DNA from: Neolentinus lepideus HHB14362 ss-1
Taxonomy: Eukaryota; Basidiomycota; Agaricomycetes; Gloeophyllales; Gloeophyllaceae
NCBI GenBank assembly: GCA_001632425.1
Contig: KV425551.1
Coordinates: 1,288,996 to 1,352,995, forward strand
DNA length: 64,000 nucleotides
Reading direction: 5' to 3'
Shown here in pieces: positions 34,343 to 47,163 of this stretch. The notes under the pieces are model-generated. The model saw only the letters and a list, made by a program, of their open reading frames with translations, searched no databases and had not been told where the DNA came from. The translations under genes were made by a program, and so were the position numbers. The first letter of the stretch is position 1, and the number at the start of each line of letters is the position of its first letter.

Positions 34343-37300
34343 CTATCTTGAAACAGACAGTCGCCGGGGAAGGAGCACGTCTTCCTGCGTCCTCACGTCC
34401 AGCGTGACTTGAAGATGGTGGTATTTATCAAGGTCGCGTGCCTCTGAGCGCGCGATCCCGGAGGAGTCGTTTGGAAGCCAGATGATGGGATCAGGTGCGA
34501 GGAGCTCCGGTGCGTACAGCACGCCCGACATCTCCTGTGCATGGTCGTCGAAAGGTAGGGCAGGTAGGTGTGGTGGAGCGTCAGGATGAGTCCGTGCCGC
34601 TCGCTCCGTAGCCGTCAGATCATCCAACGTTTCCGTGGCTAGATGTGATAAAAGAAGTCAGCTAGTAAACCTCCTGAAGCGTGGTTATCACGTACACAGC
34701 GGCACCGGACCTCTCTGTCGGGTAAGCGCTGGAGTTATAGCCAGGGTCATCGACATCATCTCCAGCACCGATGCGAAAGATCCCCTCATCCTTGTATTCC
34801 TGTTAGACGAGCTGACCAAACTCGTGCTCTCTTCGTCCAGATCGAGGTGAGGTGTCTGCGCCGTTTTCTCAAAGGTGTCCAGTGAGTTTCTGGTAACGTT
34901 ACCGAGCGAACGCAGACCAGGCTGCCTTGTCTTCCACGCGGCATAGCCTTCCACAACTAGCACCACGGCTAAAGCACTACCCAGAAGCACACCAGCTTCC
35001 GGCCAAAGTCGCCGAGTCAGGAAGATAAGGCCCATGAGAAACGGCTGGAAGGCCACCAGCGTGCCGAGTCTCTTGAGAAGCCATATCTGCACAAGCCCGC
35101 CAGTTTGCGAACGTGTCCGTCCGTACACATAACCGATAAGATATCGGTGAGCTAGATGAAGAAGAATGAAGAAGGTTACTATTTTCGAAAAATTCGGGCA
35201 GGAAAGGCATGCCTCACCGATCAGGGTCAGGAAGACCAGAATGACCACGGCGGGTCCAATAAGAGGGAATATAAGAGAGAAAGTAGAGGCGAAGATCAAA
35301 CCAAGGATACAGCATCCCATGGCGAAAGAAGCGTTGTATGTTCGGGGATACACAGCTTAATCGGGTTCAGAACCGTCTCTCGAATGGTCATATTTGAATA
35401 CTGCTTACCTCGGAAACGCTGCCGAGGGGTCACGGCATTCTTCTCAGATGCTGGGATTCGTAAGAGACGCCAGGGCTGCAACAGCAGAAGAGCAGGTGAG
35501 ATAATGGCCACGTTCAGCACAAGCATCAATGCCAAGAAGCTCATGTAAATCGAGCCATCAGCAACAGTGCGTGTTCGTTCATGACCAGTGCTCCACGCTT
35601 GCATAGAAAAGAGAATAGCACCAATGGTCATTAACCATACCGCTGCGACGACCGTGAGGACGTAGAAGCAAGCCTTAAAAGTGATCATCTCTAAGCCTGA
35701 GATGGAGATAGCACCGGTGGCCTGAGTGGTGTCTAATAACGAATGTGAGGACTCCAGAAAAGATAGATGCTTGGTCAACTTACATCCAATAATTGCTACA
35801 GCGATGGAAATAAACAGTGTGGCCGCGACTGCAGGGGCCAGACAAAGCGCCAGGCCAGTCACCCAACCGTCCGGTCCGGCCAGTGGAGCGAGGAAAGGCA
35901 AGTAGTGGCTGAAATCAGGAGCGCTTCCCAGGGCCAACCCTGCAACAGCCGTCACTACATTTGCAAGATAATGATCAGTACGGAACCTGTAATCTATTGA
36001 GACAGGCGAAAAAACTTACGGCCGGCTGCAAGGAAAATCGCCGTTATACCGATCACCACCCAAGCAAACAACCGGCCTTCGATCTTCATCTCACGTTGAA
36101 GTTCATCCCATCTGACATCCTCCTTCGCCCTCCCCTCAATCATCACGGCCCCAGGAACGAACCTTAACCCTCTCCCTACTAGCAACCAGCCTTTGATTCT
36201 GCTGCCATCTGCGATATCATTGTACGCTTCGCGCTGTGCTTCAGCAATATCTTGGTTGATCGCCTTCAGCTGCGTGCGCCAACGACTAATGTCCGCGTAG
36301 ATGACTCCTAAGCTATCATGGTCAAGTCCGGATAGAGGCCGCACAAACGGTCCTCGAGTCTGAAGTCGTAGATGAGGTGGTGGCTGCTCCACACTGTCGG
36401 TCTCTCTCTTTGTCCGCAGAGGGAAGGTTTCCCGCCGCCCCACGGATGGCGTCTCTGTGCTCCGTGGAGGTCGTCTTCGTATCGGGGACATGCCAAAATA
36501 GTCACGTCTCTCCCGCCCACTTCCCGTTGGAGTCATAGCAGAGTCGGTAGCTGGAGATGTGACAGGACTGGGCTCAAACGTCTCCGGTGGCTCGTGCATC
36601 AAGTCCACCCACTCGTCTCCCGTCTCCTCAGCTATACTCCCCATGTCGCTTGTCTCTGCTCGATTATGATTTGCCGTTGTATTATCAGTATCGCCCTCCG
36701 TCTGAGTCTGGGACGTTGGGTTTGTCTGGTCATCCCACGACGTATCCACTTCTTCAATCTCATAATTCGGCCCATACCTCGTCGGATCCGGTATCGTTTG
36801 CTCGGTCGTGCCCGTCTCCACCCTCCTCAGCTCACCCGCCTTCAGTTTCACATGGCTCCCCAGTGGTATATCTCCATACACTCCCGAGTTCCTATGACTA
36901 ATCTCCTGGAACCGACTCCCCACAACGCGCTGGTTGATCGAATCCGACAGGCTTGGATACACCTTCGATGCGTCATTGCCCTGGTCGCCGTTAACACCCC
37001 GAAGGCTGCCTAGCTTGTAGTACTGCGACGGCGCGACGTAGGATGTAGGCGTCAGCGAAGAAGAACCATAAGCAGGATTCCGTGCACGATTTCCGCGGCT
37101 ATTTCTGCGCTGGGCCTGTGAAGGAGTTATGGCGACGTTACAAAAAGAAGCTTAATAGAACAAAACAAATTTGAAATTAACTCACAGCCGCCACACCGAG
37201 CGGAAGCGGTCTACTAATGTGTAGCTTCTTTCCGTTTTGCATTCCCTCTTCTTTCACCGGCTCCAGGTCAGCGATGGAGGGATCGGGAGTCGACAGGCGA

Positions 37301-38972
37301 AAAGACGAGATGTATCTCGTCTCTGCGATCTCAAGATTCTCCAGTATCTCATCTCGTTCATCAATCAAGAGAGCTAGATTTTGTGTATCCCTGTAAGTCC
37401 AGACGGAAATAATAAATTCGATTATTCTACAGTCCAATGTACCAAAGCATACCCAATCGAGAACAAGCCCTGAATGTCGACCTCTAGGTTCTTCTCCTCC
37501 TCGACCCGAGTCAAGGGAACCTCGCTCGTGTCTTGACGACGCCTTCGACGACCATTCGTCGTGTCTTCCGTATCCAAAGTTGAACCAAGGCCGGACTTGA
37601 CGATGAATTCCTTTAGTCGCCGCTCACCCCAACCACGGAAGCCAGGAGCCTTTCTTGCACTGATCCAAGCCATATCCATGTCGCCGCAGCGGACCTTCAG
37701 CCAACGCTCCCGATAAGCAACAGCCCGATTGAATTCTTTCAGAATTTTCCAGACACCAGGTATAACAGCCAAAACAATCAGAAGGATGGTCAGGATAATG
37801 ATGCGTACGCGTGCGTTGGTCAGCCTAGTACCGTCGGTTGCGCGTTTAGCGAATGAAGTAGTTGTGCTCGAAGTAGACTGGTTGTCGTAGTATCGCAACA
37901 ATCGCAGTAAACTGAGATCCTGTAGCACGGAGTATACACCCATGTATGTTGCATGTGGCGCAGAGTCAGCTAAGCAAGAAGTGGACACAAGGTACAGTGG
38001 CAGAGCACCAGCAAGACCGATTATAGACCAACCAAGAACGATAACGAAAGTCATCCAGAGAGTCCGCTGGCTAAGCTGCTCGTCGGAGGGAAACAACTCA
38101 GCATCCCTGACGGGAGATCTACCAGCATCTGAGACGTCCGTAGGAACAGAAGGGACAAGCGGAACAGGAGGAAACAAAAATGCCCATAGTTTGTCACTCA
38201 GAGGTCTGGGTCGGAGGCTACATTTCATCAGGTATTAGCGTGGGCACGAACGGAATAGACGCTTACTCTTGAGGAGGGAACCATTCCCTAAGACCATAGA
38301 TTTCTCGAAAGCGGGGTCGAATAATAGCAAATAATAACTGTCAATATCAGATATCCACTTGCGCCACTCTCAAAAGATAAGAACGGAACGCACCCAAAGC
38401 AAAAGCCCGATAACAGAAGGTATAGCAATAGTTTCTATAAGCCCTGAAGATAACGCATCAACACCGTTCCCAATACACACGGGCTGCGCTTGTGCGGCCA
38501 AAACGGGCGTCTGAGAAACGGCGACAGGTTCAAATATCGTAGACGAAGCAACATAACTACTGAAAGACGTAAGAGTCGTTGACGAATCCGTGATAGTAGT
38601 GACGGGTGTCGAGGTCGTAAAGGACGTGGTCATGATGGGAGATGAATAATACATCCCGCTGGTCGTGGAGATAGATCGAGCATAAGATGAGCTAGAGCTA
38701 GAGGGCGGGTCTGAGCTTCCCGTCCGTGAGGGGGACGACGATGGTACACTGTCCGAGGCCGATAGTGACGAGGAGAAAGAGAGGCCTGACGTGGATGGTG
38801 CATCGCTGTTGGGTATGGTCGAGCTCGCAGAGGTATAGACACTCGACCCGGTCATGACCCAATTACCCTGACTCTCCGAGGCTGGCTGCGTTATCTGCGG
38901 CGTCCTAGGGTATCTCAGGACCGACATAGCCGCCCGTCGACGTCGAGGACGATGGGGGGAGACGACGGACAA
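34343..38972 (-). CDS. CSC1/OSCA-like stress-gated cation channel (DUF221)
   Basis: A large multi-exon membrane protein on the minus strand. The exported N-terminus (from 38972, or an internal ATG at 38927) is very rich in Ser and Thr for about 150 residues. A membrane helix (IETIAIPSVIGLLLW) and the family segment RPRFREIYGLREWFPP follow. Next come LSDKLWAFLFPPVPLVPSVP and a helix pair in the N-terminal RSN1-type domain, a large cytosolic loop with acidic and Arg/Ser segments (38.0-36.1 kb), and a C-terminal block of hydrophobic helices (FAWVVIGITAIFLAAG to GVLLGSALAVVLVVEGY) with the conserved YPRTYNASFAMGCCILGLIF. The tail ends DPIIWLPNDSSGIA and is cytosolic. CSC1/OSCA proteins are mechanosensitive or osmosensitive cation channels or lipid scramblases of the plasma membrane. 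The exon borders are approximate. Confidence 0.8.
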
Positions 38973-39626
38973 GGACGCTGGCCGGGGAGGGTATCGAGAG
39001 AATTCGAATCCAACGGACGCGTGCGAGGCCGCGGCTGCCTTCTGTTATAACGAGCATGCGTATCGACTAAATGGAACTTACCAAATTTGGTATTTATATT
39101 GCACTCCACGTGACTCTGATGTATCACTATTGCCTCTTTGACCTCAAGGCGCTGGGCTCGTTTACAAGTCGACGGTGCAAGCGACGCGAAAGTTGTGCGG
39201 GAAGAAGCAGCAGGACGAAGCACTTTGCAAGCGTGGAAAGCAACGCGGCGCCTTTTTTTGTCGGCCCCGCTATCGAGCTGCGATGTTGCCTAGGTAATCA
39301 GCCCATCGCAAATTGCGCAGAGGGGCGCCTCCAAAAGACCTGACTTGATGTCGCAGATGATGCGCTCATAGGGAGACATGCTCCATTACAGTCGATTTTC
39401 TCAGTTCAAATACCCGGGAACCGGTTCTGGGAATCTGCATTGCTCCGCTCTATGCACAACGGGTATCAAAGTACAGATACAGCAAGCTATAGATTTGCTT
39501 CTTGAGCATGGAACGAACAGATGCGAAAAGGTAAAAGTATACTACGTACCGGTCGCCGACAGTCCAATAAATACACCGAGGGAAAGCCTCAGAGCTAAAT
39601 GACATCAAGTGAACGCACGACCACGC
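38973..39626. other. Intergenic region upstream of the channel gene
   Basis: Promoter of the channel gene and 3' flank of the next small gene. A G/C-rich segment near 39230-39270 has no coding signal. Confidence 0.45.
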
Positions 39627-39845
39627 CTAGGACTTCTCATCACTGAACCCCGCTCCCTTCTCATTCAGCACGAATACCCGATGTCCTCTGACCCAAGGTG
39701 CTGGTTCGCCCTCTATTATAGGAGACGGTGGTCCCGGTTTCTTTGATTTGGTTTTCTTGCTGAGAGACACGATACCGTTTGAGGATCTCTTTTCCGGCAG
39801 TGTAGAATCTCCGTCAAACTCTTGCTTGCTTGGAATGCAGCCCAT
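39627..39845 (-). CDS. Small protein with N-terminal acylation motif
   Basis: A single exon of 72 codons starting MGCIPSKQEF. Gly 2 and Cys 3 with Ser 6 fit the N-myristoylation plus palmitoylation pattern that anchors small proteins to the plasma membrane. The middle is basic (KKTKSKKPGPPSP) and the C-terminal half has a compact segment (APWVRGHRVFVLNEKGAGF). I do not recognise the family. The intact frame, start motif and lack of an overlapping gene support a real gene. A membrane-anchored adaptor is a reasonable guess. Confidence 0.55.
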   Translation of the reverse strand: MGCIPSKQEFDGDSTLPEKRSSNGIVSLSKKTKSKKPGPPSPIIEGEPAPWVRGHRVFVLNEKGAGFSDEKS

Positions 39846-40489
39846 GGCAAAGGAGTCTGGGTTGGCAGTGAGTAAGGACGCTGAAGGAGTAGCTCAATTA
39901 CTCACGGAAGGTGTCTTGACAAGTAATATGCCAAGGTTCGACTAGAGCCTGTTGAGGCTTAGATGTTACGCATAGCTAGTGATTAGACCATAGCTGGTAG
40001 CGTGACAGATGGGCACACACATACTGGAAGGCGGGTCCACTAAATGATGTCTCGACTTGGAATATGGGTACACGGTAGAAGAACGCTCGAGGGTGGTTAC
40101 AGGGGCAACGGGTGACCTTCTAGATCTTGATCGTGCCCACAGTTAACATAGGGTTTGGCTTCCGTGACCACGGAGTCAGACATTTGATGGAGACGTTGCG
40201 ATGGAGTTGTAGGCGACCAATCCGAGCGTAACTTGCAGTGATATCCTTGAGAATGTATCGTTGCATAGTATATTGCTAGAAAGTCGATGCATGAAGAGCG
40301 GTAGCCGGGTCAAAAAGGAACAGAATGAATTACAAGCCCCTATTACAGGATCACGTGTTATGAAGTCCATTAATCGGGTACAGCCGATCGCTGTTGGCGT
40401 GTTCACAAGTGTTCACTGCGTTTATACTCCTGCATCTCAAGTACACCCTGGAGTCGCCTTAGCAGACCCTATACCTCATCTGATGTGCC
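39846..40489. other. Intergenic region upstream of SLY1
   Basis: Divergent promoter space between the small acylated protein and SLY1. No gene seen. Confidence 0.45.
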
Positions 40490-43074
40490 ATGGCTAGCAG
40501 CGGTTTCAAACAGGTGCGTCTGTGCTGTTTAAGCACGTCAGAGTATGTTCTAACTTGTGAACCCAGGCTACCACGCTGCCAACGTTACAGGAGGCACAGA
40601 CTACAGCTATCCTGACCCTCCTGAGCCTAAATAGCCCCGGCGACATCACAACAGCCAATCCAATTGCCAGCACTGGCTCATCAAAGTCAAACTCGGCGTC
40701 GGTGCTGCCCCAGCCCACCGGCCCACCTGTGTGGAAGGTTCTTGTACTGGATCAGCAAACGAAAGATGTACTCGCAACTGTATTACGCGTGCAGGACCTC
40801 CGTGACGTAGGCGTGACGCTACATGTGTACGTACTTTTTGATATGCTGGTTAAAAGGAAAAAGAGAGGAGCTGAGCGCGCACGTCCAACGTTTCTATGCA
40901 GACAGCTACATTCGCTTCGCCCACCACTGCAGGACGTACCTGCTATCTATTTTGTCTCGCCAACATTAGCGAATATCAGACGGATAGCAGAGGATTTGGA
41001 GAAAAATCTCTATGAAGCGTTCCATTTGAACTTCGTGGAGCCACTACCTAGGAGTCTTCTGGAAGAACTTGCTGCTTCCGTTGCTCGGGATGATACGGGG
41101 CAGCTGGTTGAACAGGTTGGTGAATTGCACAATGCTTCCGATTCTCAGGTCCATATCTTCATGCCTCGATGCAGGTGCTCGACCAATATTTGTCTTTCAT
41201 TGTTCCTTCATCATCACTATTCTCCCTTCTACCCCCACCGTCTTCCACAGCATCAATAAGCTCAACAATCACATCATCATCTAAGCCCTACTCCTCATAT
41301 GCTGTTCTCAACTCTCCTTCGTCATCAGAACAACAAATTGAAGAAGAGATTGAGCGAATAGCAAGCGGACTGTTCAGTGTCGTGGTGACCATGGGTGCGT
41401 ATCTGTGTTCGTCAGTCAGACTTATTAACAGTGTTGAGCAGGGCAAGTCCCCATAATCCGGGCACCGAAAGGCAACGCTGCAGAGATGGTGGCCAAGAAG
41501 CTTGAAACGAGGATTCGGGACGCTATTCTTTCCGCATCTCGATCACATGGTGCATCAAGTTCTTTGTTCGTGCAAGACTCAGCAGGACTGTCAAATCTCC
41601 AGCGACCACGTTCGTCCATACATCACTCACGCTTGAACAGCACGATTGACAACTTTCATAACCTCACTTAGTCCTCCTAATCATGGACCGCAACGTAGAC
41701 CTCGTCTCCATGGTCTCCCATGGCTGGACCTACCAAGCCCTTGTCTCTGATTGCCTCGAGATGAAGCTCAATCGCGTCGTCGTCGCCACGCCCACCCAAA
41801 TCCCTTTGCAAGCCGCCCAGAAGAAAGCTTACGACCTCGACTCGAAGGACTTCTTCTGGTCGAAGAACGCAGCGAACCCGTTTCCGCAGGTCGCAGAGGA
41901 CATTGACACTGAGCTGAATAAGTATAAGCAGGATGCGGCAGAGCTCACGAGGACTACGGGGGTTAGTGACGTGAATGATATTTCACAGATGTGAGTATTG
42001 CAAGACATTGATTTGGTGCAGATGTTGATCGAAAGACTGGGTTTACAGAGACCTTTCCTCGAATGCGGCATACTTGAAGACGGCGATCACTGCATTACCG
42101 GAGCTTACAGCCCGGAAGGCGACTCTCGATACACATATGAATATAGCAACGGCGCTCCTGGAACAGATCAAAAAGCGCGGTCTGGACGAGCTGTTCAGCA
42201 CTGAGGAAGCGATTAACAAACAGGTATGCCACCCCTCTCCCCTCTTCTCTCTGACTCCAACGCTTTATTCACTTCTCAGACCGTACAAACCATCCTTGAA
42301 ACCATTCGTTCCTCCAAATCCGAAGGATCGCCCACAGCCGAGGATAAGCTTCGCCTCGTGATTGTCTTCTACCTCTCATCCCCCGATAGTGCTGTCTCGA
42401 AGGACGACATCGCGGACCTCGACAAAGCACTGAAGGACGCGGGGGCGGATGTGGCTGCGTTCGAGTATGTGCGGAGGACCAGGGAGATTACGAAGATGAC
42501 GATGTCGGCAGTACCGGGGACCAGTACGCCTGTGCTTGGGGGCGCGGGGCAGGGTGGGGAGTTGTTCAAAGGGCTGAGTGCTTTTGGAAATAGGGTAAGT
42601 ATGCCTTCATACACTAGCATATTGTATGCCTGACCCATGCAATTTCAGTTTACGGATCGACTGAAGGAAGGCGGCCTCGAAAACCTCATCTCAGGAGTGA
42701 AAAATTTCCTCCCGGCCAACAAATCTCTTCCGCTCACCCGCCTCACTGAAGCCCTCATGGACTCCTCCGCCGCTTCCAACCAGTCCCTTCAAGAAACGGA
42801 TGACTACGTTTTCCTCGACCCGCGTGCACCACGGAATCCCAACGCAGGACTCGGTTTGGGCGCGGGCGGTGCCCCTGGCTCCGGGCGCCCGCGACGGATG
42901 GCATTCCAGGAGGGCATTGTATTCGTCGTGGGCGGTGCTGGGTATGTCGAGTATGGTAATTTGGAGGAGTGGGCGAAGAAGACTGGGAAGAGAGTCACGT
43001 ATGGTGGCACGGAGATCTTGGACCCTGGAGGATTTGTGGATATTCTACAGGGTCTTGGTAGGGCAGACTCCTAG
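40490..43074 (+). CDS. SLY1: Sly1, Sec1/Munc18-family vesicle fusion protein
   Basis: Starts with the tiny exon 40490-40513, then 40567-40826 and 40902-41115, and further exons to the stop at 43074. Family landmarks in order: [20 protein letters not shown], the early domain 1 core; [42 protein letters not shown], the SM-protein signature at a splice junction near 41.68 kb; [32 protein letters not shown]; and a C-terminal core ([24 protein letters not shown]). Sly1 binds Sed5/syntaxin-5 and promotes SNARE assembly in ER-to-Golgi transport, in the cytosol at Golgi membranes. A Gly-rich insert before the last segment is typical of basidiomycetes. An essential housekeeping gene, convergent with the next gene. 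Confidence 0.93.
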
Positions 43075-43285
43075 CTTTACTGATGGTTATAATACATTAT
43101 TGAATTTGACAACCCGAGACCAACGTCTACCAGTCGGAGGACTGGATCTACACGCACCACAAAGTCCAATAACTGTGCAAAGTATTATAAATGTGAACGC
43201 CTTACTGCTACAAAGAACTGGATGCAGAATGAAATGAGGATACATAGATTACAGCTTCACAGCAGAAAACCCCCGAGCACGATGC

Positions 43286-44564
43286 CTACTTCCTTCTGGT
43301 ATTTTGCATGGTGAGAATCTGCACCATCCGGACACTAAGAACGAAAGTTAATGATACATTGAACAGGAAATGGAAAAGAGGGAACATACAAGATGTTAAT
43401 CATATCCAACTCGAGACCGATAGACTCGCGGAGAGGATCACGAGGTACAACACCGGCCTGTGCCAAGCGTGCATGCTTCAAGATCTTTTGGGTGCTGAGG
43501 TGCAATGAACCGTAAGTATTGATCGTCGTGACCATGCAATACTCACTCATAGAGCACAAATCCGCTGAATACAGCCAACCCACCGTACAGAGAGATAGCC
43601 TCAGTGATAGCCAGACCGCGCATGCCGAGAGGGAGAGCCATGGGTGCCAGAGAGCTCAGAGCAACGACAGTGACGCCGGCAAGCAAGGGTCCGCCCATGT
43701 AGAGATACTTGTCCGTTGTAGCCGTCGCACCGATGTAACTCAGACTACCGACGACACCGCAAGTGTAAAGAGCTGCACGAGAAAGGAGGGCCGGGCTAAG
43801 GAAGAACAAGGGACTGAGGGTCGCTGCTTGGAAAGCGTTGAATCCCTAAGGGGTAAATAGTTGAGTTTCCATAATATTCGACTATGAGAACTACTCACAA
43901 GCCACATAGCATGCTTGAGAACTGGCTTATCCGTAGGCGTATAAATGGTTCCCATCATAGTCCCGATGCTTCCAACTAAACTGACACCCAGAACCAGCCC
44001 TAGGGTACATTAACATGACATGCCAGATAGAATAAATGCCGTAGAACTCACAAGGATTCGCAGACATCACTCTGAAAGCTAGACCGGACTTGAACATTGA
44101 CCGAGCAGCTAGAGCTGTAAGGATCAATCCACCACCGGTATACTGGAAGCTTTCATGTAAGTAGCTTCTCTCGACTTCTGAAAGAGCATCCCGAGTGTCT
44201 CTGTTCAGGAACCCTTGAACAATCACGACAGTGCCAGCAATCGCACCCTACACAAGACTGGAGGTCAGATCTCTCACCGAGTGACAAGATGCATCGAGCC
44301 ACTCACAGCGCTGATCGCGAAACGCTTCCATGCATCCTGTTGGGTCGGTCGCGCGACGACAGGACTGGAGTCTGTAATGAACGTCCGACATGTATGGCGG
44401 AGCGAAGGCGCAAAAGCATTCGTCCGTTTCGAGAGAGTCTGGAGTACGTTTGGACGGACGCTGCTGAATGAGCGTGCACCGAAGGCTGCCCGCGGCGGCG
44501 CAGAGTGTATGAATGTCGAGCCTACTAGGGGACGCGTAGCAGAGATGATGCTGACACGGAACAT
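43286..44564 (-). CDS. Mitochondrial Bax-inhibitor-1-family protein (GHITM/MICS1-like)
   Basis: Minus strand, with ATG at 44564 and stop at 43286. The first 70 residues are basic, Ser/Arg-rich and free of acidic clusters (RSFSSVRPNVLQTLSKR), a typical mitochondrial presequence. The rest has six or seven hydrophobic helices: GAIAGTVVIV; YTGGGLILTALAARSMF; LVLGVSLVGSIGTMMGTIY; LSPALLSRAALYTCGVVGSLSYI; GGPLLAGVTVVALSSLAPMAL; EAISLYGGLAVFSGFVLYET. It ends in the conserved polar tail DTQKILKHARL followed by PLRESIGLELDMINIF. In animals GHITM sits in the inner membrane, keeps cristae shaped and exchanges Ca2+/H+. The same role here is inferred from the family. The C-terminal intron (near 43.35 kb) uses a gtatgt donor. 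Confidence 0.88.
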
Positions 44565-44814
44565 GGGTGAAGATGAGAAAGAGCAGGTAGAGACACTTTC
44601 GCCGGCCTTCGACTGTTATGCAGCCGGGATGCTTTCGAGAGCATTCGGCACCAGCTTGCTGCTTACGTCATCGGGGCACGGCACAACATTCAAGCCACAG
44701 CCACAGCCACCTAAGGAACCCAAGCATAGAGTTAATACATAGAAATACATACTGATGCACCGTCCACATAGAATAACTCCTTTCATCACGCAGCATATTT
44801 CTATCATATATCCT

Positions 44815-47163
44815 TTATTCCGACTCCGCATCTTCGGGTGCTACTATCCTTGTAATATCTACGACCGCAACGTTCTGCGCTTCCAACGCCAGTGCGATCC
44901 GGTTGATCTCCCCATGCTCTTGCCAATCGATTTCATAGATGCCAGGCCTTTCGACGCCAGCACACCATGACCACGTCTTCGTGGCAGTCTAGCGGAGGTT
45001 GTCAGTACACATTATTGACTCAGAAGCGTAGACTTGCCTTAACATCATATATGTGCAACCAGCCATCACCGCTTCCTGTAGCGAGCCACTTACCCTCAGG
45101 ACTGAATGATAATGCATAGACTGGCCGCCTGTGATCCGAAAAGACCTTTAGACAATCGCCAGTTACGGAATCCCAAAGTCGAGCACTGCCATCAAAGCCC
45201 GAACTGCATTCGAGTACAGAGTTAGGCTCTTGCGAGGGTTCTCTATCCGTTGCCAACTCACGTGGCAATCAGTTCATTCTGTCCGTCGACCGACTGCGGA
45301 CACCATTGCACGCTGCTGACCGACTGCTTGTGACCCTTCAGAATGACTACTCTCTCTTCCTGTGTCGGAAGCATCGGCACGGTAGGTGACCGCGGTGAAA
45401 CCACGTTGTCCAAGTTCCATACTCGTGCCGTTCTGTCGTCAGAGCAGGATGCTATCCGCGTCCGCTTCGGATTGCATTTGACCTGATTGACCTCGTTGAT
45501 ATGACCACTGTATGTAATGGAACATGAGATGAGAAGGAGCGAAGAAGTGCAGTAATTCCAACCTGAACGTCTTGATCGGTTTGTGGTCCCCGAGTTGGAA
45601 TATATGAATCAATTTATCTCCGCCACAACTGGCAAACATCGTATCGGTGATCCAGTCCACATCAAGACAACAGTCTAAGCACGACTCATGAGAAATCTGT
45701 CAGTCAGACTTTGCATTAGTGGTACATACCTAAATGATTCCTATACTGTGTGAGCAGCTTCTTTTGATGCACATCCCAAACGCAAACTGTGCCATCTAAG
45801 CTCGCGCTCAAAAGCCAACGGCCATCCCGTGAGAAGTTCGTGGCAAATATCGGACCCTTCTCTCCAACACGCATTAACATCTATAATGTGAGATACCCGA
45901 CGGAAACTTACTTCGTGGATGTCATCTGACATGTATAGGTTCCCTTCCGTATCGCAGACTCTCAGGATTGCGTCGTACGATCCTATGGCCAATAGCGTGC
46001 CCTCGGGATTCCAGTCCAAAGAGGTAAGGTCGGCTGCTTTAGGCTTCGACCAGTGAGATATCTTCATTGGACGTTCTGTACAAGGTGGAGCCCAGTCTGA
46101 TCCGTCTTCGGGCGGGCCGGGGATATTCCAGAGATTGACAACCGCATCCTTCGATCTGTGGAAGAGGGTGGCGTCAGCTGCCTAACAGATTTGTACGTGT
46201 TTGGTTATATTTTACCCTGTGGCTAGTAGCCCGATCTTGACTGGGTTCCAAGCACAGACGAACACCTATATCGTGAAAATAGTCGCAAAAGTAGGTAACA
46301 ACTGCAGAGATTGATCTGACGCACTTCGCAGTCATGACCTTTTAATATCTGTATGGCATTTGGATCTGTCATCCCGGGTCCAAGAGGCCGTCTGCGTCGT
46401 CTTCTTGCAGGGAGCTCCACCGAAGGCTCAACGGACGCGCCGTCCGGGTTCCCCTCTGGTTTTATTTGCCCCACAAAAAGGCACTTCTTAGCCTGACAGT
46501 GCCCTAAAGTCAGAGATGTCACTCACGTTCGGACTCTCGTGCGATACCTGAAGGGCCGGCCTCTGGACCAGCCTCTGAGGGTTCCATCTCAAATCGGGCA
46601 CGTTTATCGACCCTCCCATTCGTTTCCAAAGGTTCGTCCGCCTTCCTCTTGCCATGGTCCTCATCTTCTACTTGTCTCAAAGCTATATCGTCCATTGGGG
46701 TTACCTGCATCTCATCCTCCCGTGGAACACTGTTGTCGGCGGTCAAGGATACAGCATTGGCGGCAGGTTGCTGAATCGGCCTCGTTGGCTTTGTCTTGCA
46801 TTTATGAGGGTCCAGCAGCGAAAAATGGTTCTCACAGTCCAACTTCAGCTGCGTCCCATCCCAGTGTGTCTCTACTTCCATGTAGAGGATCGCCTTGCTA
46901 AGTAAGTCCACCAGCTCCCCTCGAGGAATATGTTTCTGGAAGTTGAGCGAGCTGTCAAGTTGAGCCTCCATTCGTATCGTATATGCTGTATGAGTGAATC
47001 CTGCGCATAATTAAGTACTACAAAATGCCAGATAAGACCAAAAAGCTAGCAACTCACCAGAGTCCATGAGATACGCATGAATAAGACAGTTGACTTCGTC
47101 GGCCGAGATGCCTTGAATGTCGGTTATCGCAGGTGTTTTGTCGATTTCCACGTTATCATCCAT
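44815..47163 (-). CDS. TBL1/Sif2-like LisH and WD40 corepressor subunit
   Basis: Minus strand, with ATG 47163 and stop at 44815. An N-terminal LisH motif (SADEVNCLIHAYLMDSG, then FTHTAYTI) and an F-box-like dimer segment (GELVDLLSKAILYMEVETHW) precede a disordered charged linker with a nuclear signal (KRKADEP, RRRRRRPLG). Seven or eight WD40 repeats follow, including ILKGHDCEVF, LLATGSKDAVVNLWNI, LTSLDWNPEGTLLAIGSYDA, GRWLLSASLDGTVCVWDV, TRIASCSDDRTARVWNL and WLATGSGDGWLHIYDV. TBL1 in animals and Sif2 in yeast tether histone deacetylase complexes (NCoR/SMRT; Set3C) to chromatin. It is divergent from the DCAF11-like gene. An in-frame ATG at 47289 would add 42 Arg-rich residues; I prefer 47163, whose MDDN start suits this family. 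Confidence 0.87.
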
